A stretch of 6,979 bases of DNA from an uncultured Clostridia bacterium (GTDB taxonomy: Bacteria > Bacillota > Clostridia > TANB77 > CAG-508): the NCBI GenBank assembly GCA_948585895.1, contig CAPBNZ010000046.1, positions 1 through 6,979 of the forward strand, given 5' to 3'. Below are positions 1-5,049 of the stretch, piece by piece. Position 1 is the first letter of the stretch. The number at the start of each line of letters is the position of its first letter. Both the position numbers and the translations under genes were made by a program. The notes beneath the pieces were generated by a model. The model was not told where the DNA came from. It was given only the letters and a program-made list of their open reading frames with translations, and did not search any database.

Positions 1-69
1 TGGTTCCGGGTTTAAATGGTGACATCTAACTAATATTTGGTTAGATGTCACCATTTAAACCCGGAACCA
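1..69. repeat. Perfect 30-bp inverted repeat, possible MITE/REP-like element
   Basis: Positions 1-30 are an exact reverse complement of 40-69, around a 9-nt spacer (31-39) that can add two A-U pairs and one wobble pair. The result would be a very stable cruciform or RNA hairpin. The arms are much richer in G+C than the surrounding sequence. No T-run follows directly (the first is near 112-116), and the stem is far longer than an ordinary intrinsic terminator. The repeat begins exactly at the window edge, so it may extend further left. The GGAACCA/GGTTCC-type ends followed by GGGACCAAT units resemble palindromic repeats found near Y1 (REP-associated) transposases in Firmicutes; that resemblance is from memory and is inference. 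No transposase gene is visible. Confidence 0.85.
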
Positions 70-100
70 ATGGGGACCAATAGGGACCAATGGAGACGGA
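61..100. repeat. Degenerate 10-bp tandem repeat next to the inverted repeat
   Basis: Four consecutive 10-mers align: CCGGAACCAA, TGGGGACCAA, TAGGGACCAA and TGGAGACGGA. The first three share a GGRACCAA core, and the fourth is more diverged. The first unit includes the last nine bases of the right arm of the inverted repeat, so the two structures probably belong to one element. No coding potential is seen here. It lies just upstream of the hpf promoter. Confidence 0.65.
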
Positions 101-134
101 ATCGATGGATGTTTTTAAACTAAAATAGATAGTG

Positions 135-163
135 TTGACAAGTTAAAAATTAATGTATATAAT
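135..163 (+). promoter_or_regulatory. Vegetative (sigma-A type) promoter for hpf
   Basis: A perfect -35 box TTGACA (135-140) and a perfect -10 box TATAAT (158-163) are separated by the optimal 17 bp. Transcription would begin near 170, giving a leader of only about 24 nt with AGGAG at 181-185, 8 nt before the ATG. No alternative-sigma signal was recognised here. Confidence 0.85.
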
Positions 164-193
164 AAAACCATAAAAGAGAAAGGAGCGATTTTT

Positions 194-721
194 ATGAAAA
201 TAAAAATAACAGGAAAGGAACTAAAGATAACAGAAGCAATGAATGATTATGTAGAAAGAAAATTGGAGAGAATAGATAAATATTTTGAAGAATCAGAAGC
301 AGAAGTTACTTTAAAAACAGAAAAAAATGAACAAATTGCAGAAATTTATGTTACAGCTAATGGAGAAAAATACCGAGCAGTAACAGAAGACAAAGACATG
401 TATGCATCAATTGATAAAGATATTGATATTTTAGAAGGTCAAATTAGAAAAGCTAAAACAAAAAAAGAAAAAATGATGAGAGAGGCATCGATTAAAACAA
501 TGGAAGTAGAAAATCAAGCTACTGCCGAAATAAAAGATGAAATTATAAAAACATCTTATTATGAAATTAAACCAATGTTACCAGAAGATGCAATTTTAAA
601 ATTAAAAGAAAAACCAAGTCATAATTTTTTAGTATTCCTTAATGTTGAAACAGGAAAGGTAAATGCCATTCATAAATTAAAAGATGGAAAAAATTATGGT
701 TTAGTAGAACCAGAGGCATAA
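194..721 (+). CDS. hpf: Ribosome hibernation promoting factor, long form (HPF/YfiA family)
   Basis: This 175-residue protein matches the long HPF form of Firmicutes. Residues 1 to about 95 form the S30AE/RaiA-like domain, which opens with the typical KITGKELKITEAMNDYVERKL stretch and binds the 30S decoding region. A charged linker with a KKEKMMRE segment follows. Residues about 116-173 form the C-terminal dimerisation domain (YYEIKPM, EDAILKLKE, FLVFLNVETGKVNAIHKLKDG, YGLVEPE). In this family the C-terminal domain pairs two 70S ribosomes into inactive 100S dimers in stationary phase or under stress. The ATG at 194 is supported by AGGAG at 181-185, at 8-nt spacing. It is a single-gene transcript, with a consensus promoter upstream and a hairpin terminator at 752-778. 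Length and motif order are normal, and nothing appears damaged. Confidence 0.97.
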   Translation: MKIKITGKELKITEAMNDYVERKLERIDKYFEESEAEVTLKTEKNEQIAEIYVTANGEKYRAVTEDKDMYASIDKDIDILEGQIRKAKTKKEKMMREASIKTMEVENQATAEIKDEIIKTSYYEIKPMLPEDAILKLKEKPSHNFLVFLNVETGKVNAIHKLKDGKNYGLVEPEA

Positions 722-751
722 CAATAATAATATATTTTTTATAAAAAAGGA

Positions 752-778
752 AAAGGCAGGAAATCAAATCCTGCCTTT
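752..778. terminator. Bidirectional intrinsic terminator between hpf and the SASP gene
   Basis: A 10-bp perfect stem (752-761 with 769-778, core AGGCAGGA/TCCTGCCT) encloses a 7-nt loop. Reading rightward, the stem ends in CTTTATGTATTTT. Reading leftward, the complement continues as a T-rich run (complement of the A-rich stretch 743-754). It lies 30 nt past the hpf stop and 80 nt past the spore-protein stop, so it can serve both convergent genes. Confidence 0.8.
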
Positions 779-858
779 ATGTATTTTACAAGAAAATAAA
801 TAAAAACAAAATTTAACTTCCTACCAAAATGAAGATTAGTAACTAACTAAAAACGAAA

Positions 859-1056
859 CTATTTCATTTGTTGTTCAGCTTGTTGTATCATTTTTCTAAC
901 CATGTTACCACCAATTCTACCAGCATCTCTTGCAGATAAATCACCGTTATAACCTTGTTTTAAGTTAACACCAACTTCACTAGCTACTTCATATTTGAAT
1001 TTATCTAAAGCAGACATAGCTTCTGGAACTAATTTTTTGTTTGAATTTGTTGCCAT
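859..1056 (-). CDS. Alpha/beta-type small acid-soluble spore protein (SASP)
   Basis: This 65-residue protein is the usual size for the alpha/beta SASP family, which coats spore DNA, shifts it toward an A-like form and protects it from UV and chemicals. The germination-protease (GPR) site is visible as YEVASE (residues 22-27); by family knowledge cleavage falls between E23 and V24. The second conserved block, SARDAGRIGGNMVRKMI (41-57), corresponds to the conserved SR-x-x-G-x-x-GG DNA-binding segment, and the protein ends in AEQQMK. The start at 1056 is fixed by a strong AGGAGGTG (complement of 1065-1072) 8 nt upstream. Expression would be expected under forespore sigma-G, but I could not find a convincing sigma-G promoter in 1073-1200. 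The gene shows that the organism, or its recent ancestor, makes endospores. I cannot say which numbered ssp paralogue it is. Confidence 0.96.
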   Translation of the reverse strand: MATNSNKKLVPEAMSALDKFKYEVASEVGVNLKQGYNGDLSARDAGRIGGNMVRKMIQQAEQQMK

Positions 1057-1205
1057 TGTTTTTTCACCTCCTGTAATATTACATATCAGAAAAAACTTTT
1101 GCTTTTTCTAATACTATCATTCGCCAAAACACAAGAAAATAAACAAGTAATTTTTTCCAGAAAACTGTAAGAAAATCAAAAACAAAAATGATAGATTACA
1201 CCCAC

Positions 1206-1234
1206 TTGCAATTTAAAAAAATTAAAGTTATAAT
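1206..1234 (+). promoter_or_regulatory. Probable sigma-A promoter for the HAD phosphatase gene
   Basis: TTGCAA (1206-1211, 5 of 6 to consensus) and a perfect TATAAT (1229-1234) are 17 bp apart. The predicted transcript starts near 1241, only about 22 nt before the ATG at 1263. That short leader leaves little room for the upstream GTG at 1254 to act as a start. Confidence 0.75.
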
Positions 1235-1248
1235 AAAAAGTAACGAAT

Positions 1249-1254
1249 AAGGAG
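1249..1254 (+). promoter_or_regulatory. Ribosome binding site that decides the HAD start
   Basis: AAGGAG lies 8 nt before the ATG at 1263. The alternative in-frame GTG (1254-1256) shares its first base with the last G of this Shine-Dalgarno sequence and has no other suitable site upstream, so the ATG is the likely start. Confidence 0.85.
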
Positions 1255-1262
1255 TGAAAAAT

Positions 1263-2132
1263 ATGTACAAATTAGTGGCTATTGATTTAGATGGAACAAT
1301 GCTAAATCAATATGGAGTAGTTACAGAAAATACAAAAAATGTAATAAAGAAGACAATACATAAAGGAATCGATGTTATCATTGCTTCAGGAAGACCAATT
1401 GATTCTATCCAAGCCATAGCAAAGGAAATTGAAAGTCAAAATTATTTCATAGCAGGTAATGGAGCACTTGTTTATGATATTCAAAAAAAGGAAATTATGT
1501 ATGATAAGTTTTTGCCAAAAGAAAAAGTTTTAGAGATTATTAAAATATGTGAAGAAAATAGTATATCTTACAATGTTTACACACAACAAACCATATTAGC
1601 AACTGCTTTAAAATACAATGTTTTATACTATCAAAAAGAAAATTTAAAAAAAGAAGAAAGTAAACAAACTAAAATTAGTATTATCGAAAACATGTATGAA
1701 TATGTAAAAGATAAAAAAGAAGAAAAATTTCTAAAAATGACAATTTGTGATGATAACCAAACGGTATTTCAGTCTATTATCAGAAAATTAAGAAAAATAG
1801 AAGGAATTGAAGTATTAGACGTATCTCATATGTCTAGAAAAACAATAAAGCAAGGAACAGAAGAAATAACAATAGAGTATTATTATACAGAGATAACAGT
1901 AAAAAATGTTGATAAATGGTATGCATTAGAATATTTAATGAAAAAATTAGATATTAAAAAAGAAGAAGTGATAGCAATAGGAGACAACATTAATGATAAA
2001 AAAATGATACAAGAAGCTGGATTAGGAGTGGCAATGGGAGATAGTACGCCTGTTGTAACACAAATAGCAGACTATGTAACAAGTTCAAATAAAGAAGAAG
2101 GAGTAGCCAAAGTATTAGAAAAATTTTGTTGA
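1263..2132 (+). CDS. Cof-type HAD-superfamily (class IIB) phosphatase
   Basis: This 289-residue protein, counted from the ATG at 1263, has all the HAD catalytic motifs: motif I IDLDGT (nucleophile D8, acid/base D10), motif II ASGRP (S42), and motif IV GDNINDKKMI (Mg-binding D241 and D245). A conserved lysine is expected for motif III, probably near KMTICDD. The roughly 120-residue insert between motifs II and III is the C2B cap typical of Cof/YidA-like enzymes, and the end (VTSSNKEEGVAKVLEKF) is characteristic. Family members dephosphorylate sugar phosphates, pyridoxal phosphate or flavin nucleotides in the cytoplasm. The substrate cannot be read from sequence. The gene has its own promoter (1206-1234) and terminator (2135-2162), so it appears monocistronic. 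Its TGA stop is followed at once by an in-frame TAA. Confidence 0.93.
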   Translation: MYKLVAIDLDGTMLNQYGVVTENTKNVIKKTIHKGIDVIIASGRPIDSIQAIAKEIESQNYFIAGNGALVYDIQKKEIMYDKFLPKEKVLEIIKICEENSISYNVYTQQTILATALKYNVLYYQKENLKKEESKQTKISIIENMYEYVKDKKEEKFLKMTICDDNQTVFQSIIRKLRKIEGIEVLDVSHMSRKTIKQGTEEITIEYYYTEITVKNVDKWYALEYLMKKLDIKKEEVIAIGDNINDKKMIQEAGLGVAMGDSTPVVTQIADYVTSSNKEEGVAKVLEKFC

Positions 2133-2134
2133 TA

Positions 2135-2162
2135 AAAGAGATGCCCACAGAAGGCATTTTTT
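2135..2162 (+). terminator. Intrinsic terminator after the HAD phosphatase
   Basis: ATGCC (2141-2145) pairs with GGCAT (2153-2157) across a 7-nt loop. It is extended on the A-rich side by A-U and G-U pairs into the run of six T (2157-2162). It begins 3 nt after the TGA stop and separates the phosphatase from the pilus-like operon. Confidence 0.75.
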
Positions 2163-2198
2163 ATATTCTAGGAAAGTTCTAGGAATTTCCTAGAATAT
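2163..2198. repeat. 13-bp perfect inverted repeat with three TTCTAGGAA-type units
   Basis: Positions 2163-2175 are an exact reverse complement of 2186-2198, with a 10-nt spacer. The nonamer TTCTAGGAA occurs at 2167-2175 (as TCTAGGAAA within a longer match) and again at 2177-2185, and its reverse complement TTCCTAGAA is at 2187-2195. The spacer is therefore itself a third copy. This is a reiterated TTC-N3-GAA pattern, not a simple stem. It sits right after the terminator at 2135-2162 and about 58 nt upstream of the candidate -35 of the pilus-like operon. It could be a regulator operator, a second terminator stem (followed by ATATTT only), or both. I do not recognise a named regulator for it. 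Confidence 0.75.
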
Positions 2199-2255
2199 TT
2201 AATATTACAGATATATTACAAATGTATTAACTTTTAGTAACAACAATTAAATTCG

Positions 2256-2284
2256 TTGATTTTAAAGTACATTTGCGATAAAAT
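2256..2284 (+). promoter_or_regulatory. Candidate promoter for the Tad-like operon
   Basis: TTGATT (2256-2261, 4 of 6 to the -35 consensus) and TAAAAT (2279-2284, 5 of 6 to the -10 consensus) are 17 bp apart. This predicts a start near 2291 and a leader of about 55 nt before the ATG at 2346. No riboswitch-like structure was seen in the AT-rich leader. No other promoter-like pair is evident in the short gaps between the downstream genes, so this may serve the whole operon. Confidence 0.5.
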
Positions 2285-2345
2285 AAAAGAGATAGATATT
2301 TTGTAAAAAATACAGAAAAAATAAATTTTAGAGGAGGAATTTGTC

Positions 2346-3440
2346 ATGGCAACAAATCCAATGCAAAGAAAAGCAAGAAATTCATTTTTATTAGGTATGT
2401 TAGTAATGTTATTAATTGCAGGAATTGTAATAGGAATATTATTTATGCAACTAATGAGTAAAGTAAAAAAAGAACAAGAGAACTTAAAAGCAAGTGTAAA
2501 TGCATATGTATTAAATCAAGATGTTAGTTCAGGGCAAGTAATTACAACAGATATGTTAACCAAACAAACAGTTAACAAAAATCTGGTACCAAGTAATGCA
2601 ACAAGTGATATTAGTATAATTGAAAATTATGCTTTACAAGATAAAGAAGGAAATGACATCTATACAAAAATAAAAAACAATGAACCCAAATTATATATCA
2701 CAAAAAACAACTCAGAATATGAAGTACAAAAAGAAGAAGAAACCGATAACTATTACATCAGTAAAAATAATAATAAAGAATATCTTGAATTAAATAGTGT
2801 ACCATTAGTAGCCAAAGTAACTATGAAAAAGAATACATTAATTACTACAGAATTGTTAAATAAAAGTGATAATATTGTACAAAATGATGTTAGAAGACAA
2901 GAATATAACATGATTGTGTTACCAATGGATTTAGTAGAAGGCGATTATATAGATGTCAGAATCATGTTGCCATCTGGACAAGACTATATTGTAATTAGCA
3001 AAAAAGAAGTAGGAATACCACAAATTAATGGGGTAGATTCAGAAGATACTATTTGGGTGAACCTAACAGAAAATGAAATATTACACATGAGTTGTGCTAT
3101 TATTGATGCTTATAAAGTAAGAGGAGCAAAAATCTATGCCACTAAATATACAGAAGCAGGAATGCAAGAAGCAGCAACACCAACCTATCCAGCAAATGAG
3201 AGTACATTAGCACTTTTGCAAAACAACCCAAATATTTTGGAAAAAGCAATGAATGAAATTAGAACAAGATACAATAATACAAATGCATCACAATTAAGAA
3301 ATGATTATATTAACAGTGCAATTAATAGTCAGGGAGACCAAGCACAATCTAATGTAGAAACGAACATGCAAGAAAGTATAACCAATTCAAGAAATGCTAG
3401 AAAAGAATATTTAGATTCTTTATCAGGAGCAGTTCAATAA
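2346..3440 (+). CDS. Membrane-anchored SAF-domain protein, CpaB/RcpC-like (Tad pilus assembly)
   Basis: This 364-residue protein begins with a short positively charged segment (QRKAR, 7-11) and one hydrophobic helix (about 13-36), which suggests a signal anchor with the rest outside the membrane. Residues about 52-85 (AYVLNQDVSSGQVITTDML) are the opening half of a SAF domain as in CpaB. The matching second half appears at about 152-172 (VPLVAKVTMKKNTLITTELL). Between them lies an Asn/Lys/Glu-rich insert of about 60 residues. Residues about 185-230 (YNMIVLPMDLVEGDYIDVRIMLPSG) match the RcpC/CpaB domain that follows SAF. The last 80 residues are Asn/Gln/Ser-rich and probably flexible. In Tad systems CpaB/RcpC acts at the cell envelope during pilus assembly. 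GAGGAGG (2331-2337), 8 nt upstream, fixes the start. It is the first gene of an operon with two ParA-like proteins and a CpaF-like ATPase, which supports the call. Overall similarity to classical CpaB looks low. Confidence 0.75.
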   Translation: MATNPMQRKARNSFLLGMLVMLLIAGIVIGILFMQLMSKVKKEQENLKASVNAYVLNQDVSSGQVITTDMLTKQTVNKNLVPSNATSDISIIENYALQDKEGNDIYTKIKNNEPKLYITKNNSEYEVQKEEETDNYYISKNNNKEYLELNSVPLVAKVTMKKNTLITTELLNKSDNIVQNDVRRQEYNMIVLPMDLVEGDYIDVRIMLPSGQDYIVISKKEVGIPQINGVDSEDTIWVNLTENEILHMSCAIIDAYKVRGAKIYATKYTEAGMQEAATPTYPANESTLALLQNNPNILEKAMNEIRTRYNNTNASQLRNDYINSAINSQGDQAQSNVETNMQESITNSRNARKEYLDSLSGAVQ

Positions 3441-3457
3441 AAAGGAGAGAAACATAC

Positions 3458-4156
3458 ATGAAGAAAATAGGGTTTATAGGAGCCTATGATAAAACAGATT
3501 TAATTTTATATATAGCTAAAATATTAACAGTATTACAAAAAAAGATACTAATAATAGATGCTACTGTAAATCAAAAAGCTAGATATATAGTGCCAGCAAT
3601 AAACCCTGCTATGAAATATGTTACAGACTTTGAAGATATTGATATAGCAGTTGGATTTAGCAGTATAGAAGACATAAACAAATACTTAGGAATGTCAGAA
3701 GGGCAAGAATTAGAATATGATTTTGCTTTAATCGATACAGACAATATAGAAGGGTTTAGAAATTTCGAACTAGTAACAGCACAAAAAAATTATTTTGTAA
3801 CATCTTTTGATAATTATTCTTTAAAAAAAGGATTAGAAGTTTTAAGTGGGCTACAAGAAGTAGTAAGTTTAACAAAAGTTTTATTTTCAAGAGAAATGTT
3901 AAAAGAAGAAGATGATTACTTAAATTTTCTTTCTTTAGGATATAAAGCAATATGGAACGAATATAGAATCTACTTTCCAATTGAAAATGGAGATTTAAGT
4001 GTTATCTATGAAAATCAGAGAGTAGCAAAAATAAAATTTAAAAAATTAAGTGTACAATACAAAGATGGATTAGCTTATATAGCAGAAGAAATATTAGGAG
4101 ATGTAAGTGAATCTAACATAAGAAAAACAATTAAAGTTATTGAAAAAGGAGTATAG
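3458..4156 (+). CDS. ParA/MinD-fold protein with degenerate P-loop, TadZ/CpaE-like
   Basis: This 232-residue protein has the alternating strand/helix pattern of a MinD/ParA fold. It has an opening strand KKIGFIG, a second strand KKILIIDAT (the A' strand equivalent, about 28-36) and a Walker B-like strand YDFALIDTDN (87-96, D93). The P-loop position reads GAYDKTD (8-14). It keeps K12-T13 but lacks both the glycine before the lysine and the signature lysine of the KGG-x-GK(T/S) motif. TadZ proteins are known for atypical Walker A boxes, so this could be a nucleotide-binding localisation factor or a pseudo-ATPase partner. AAAGGAG at 3441-3447 precedes the ATG at 3458, only 17 nt after the upstream stop. 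A second ParA-like gene follows directly. Family membership rests on fold-like motifs and context, not on strong identity, and an unrelated Rossmann-type protein remains possible. Confidence 0.6.
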   Translation: MKKIGFIGAYDKTDLILYIAKILTVLQKKILIIDATVNQKARYIVPAINPAMKYVTDFEDIDIAVGFSSIEDINKYLGMSEGQELEYDFALIDTDNIEGFRNFELVTAQKNYFVTSFDNYSLKKGLEVLSGLQEVVSLTKVLFSREMLKEEDDYLNFLSLGYKAIWNEYRIYFPIENGDLSVIYENQRVAKIKFKKLSVQYKDGLAYIAEEILGDVSESNIRKTIKVIEKGV

Positions 4157-4198
4157 TTTCCAATAAATAACAAGCAATAGGAAGGAGAATGAAATAAA

Positions 4199-5026
4199 AT
4201 GTCAATTGTGACTTTTTGGAATAATGGAAAAGAACAAACTGGAAAAACATTATCCTTAGCAGCCATTTGTACCCATTTAGCAATCGAGCATAATTATAGG
4301 ATATTAGTTATTTCAACTGGATATCAAGACGAAAACCTAGACAATTGTTTTTGGGAACAAAAAAAAGTAAAAAAGAATTTAGGATTGTTTGGACCAAATA
4401 CTAATATAGCAATGCAAGAAGGAATTGCAGGATTAGTCAAAATTATGAAAAGTAATAAACTATCTCCAGATATTATCACAAATTACACAAAAATTATATT
4501 TAAAGACAGACTAGAAATATTACCAACATTTAAAGGAAACCCAAATGAATACAATGACATTAGAAGATATTATCCTGAAATTATTAACTTAGCTAACAAT
4601 TATTATGATTTAGTATTGGTAGATTTAGACAAACAGTTACAAGATGATGTAGCAGAAAACATCTTAACAAATTCAAACTTAATTGTAGCAAATTTAAGCC
4701 AAAGATTAACGAGCATTAATACTTTTATGGAAATAAGAGAAGAACAACCAATGTTAAAATCTAAAAAAACATTACTATTAATTGGAAGATATGATAAATT
4801 TTCAAAATACAATGTAAAAAATATTTCCAGATATATGGGAGAAAGAAACAAAGTTTCAACTCTTCCATATAATACATTATTTTTTGAAGCATGTGAAGAA
4901 GCAAAAGTACCAGATTTATTTTTAAGACTTAAAAAAATAGGAGAGGACGATAGAAATAGCTTCTTTTTACAAGAAGTAAAAAGAACTGTAGACAATATTA
5001 TATATCGATTAGAAGATTTGCGATAA
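4199..5026 (+). CDS. ParA/MinD-like ATPase, TadZ/CpaE-like
   Basis: This 275-residue protein carries a deviant Walker A motif, GKEQTGKT (10-17). It has the signature lysine K11 and the GKT triplet 15-17 of ParA/MinD proteins, with EQ in place of the usual GG. A strand RILVISTGYQD (about 34-44) follows, and the Walker B-like segment is YYDLVLVDLDK (135-145, D142/D144). Such ATPases position cellular machines; in Tad loci the TadZ/CpaE member marks the assembly site at a pole. No N-terminal receiver-like domain is present, unlike classical CpaE. The start is preceded by AAGGAG (4182-4187) at a long 11-nt spacing. The gene follows the degenerate P-loop paralogue after 42 nt and precedes the CpaF-like gene by 23 nt. 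It may pair with its neighbour as an active/inactive heterodimer, which is inference. Confidence 0.7.
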   Translation: MSIVTFWNNGKEQTGKTLSLAAICTHLAIEHNYRILVISTGYQDENLDNCFWEQKKVKKNLGLFGPNTNIAMQEGIAGLVKIMKSNKLSPDIITNYTKIIFKDRLEILPTFKGNPNEYNDIRRYYPEIINLANNYYDLVLVDLDKQLQDDVAENILTNSNLIVANLSQRLTSINTFMEIREEQPMLKSKKTLLLIGRYDKFSKYNVKNISRYMGERNKVSTLPYNTLFFEACEEAKVPDLFLRLKKIGEDDRNSFFLQEVKRTVDNIIYRLEDLR

Positions 5027-5049
5027 GCAGGTAAGGAGGGAAAAACTAA

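Noticed and set aside
1088..1109. Imperfect AGAAAAA/TTTTTCT hairpin upstream of the spore-protein gene
   Set aside because: Seven A-T dominated pairs are expected by chance in such AT-rich DNA, and no promoter or riboswitch-like structure accompanies it.
1073..1200. Sigma-G promoter for the spore-protein gene
   Set aside because: The best -10-like match (complement AATATTA near 1075-1081) lies too close to the ribosome binding site. The GAATG -35-like match further upstream has no partner at the right spacing.
1254..1262. GTG at 1254 as the start of the HAD phosphatase, adding three residues
   Set aside because: It overlaps the AAGGAG Shine-Dalgarno sequence that is ideally spaced for the ATG at 1263, and HAD proteins of this type begin just before the IDLDGT strand, as the ATG start does.
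2199..2345. c-di-GMP or other riboswitch in front of the pilus-like operon
   Set aside because: The leader is short, almost purely A/T and lacks the GC-containing helices and conserved loops expected. No such structure could be drawn.
4189..4197. Three-codon minigene ATG-AAA-TAA before the second ParA-like gene
   Set aside because: It starts only one base after GGAG, too close for initiation, and such triplets are common in AT-rich leaders.
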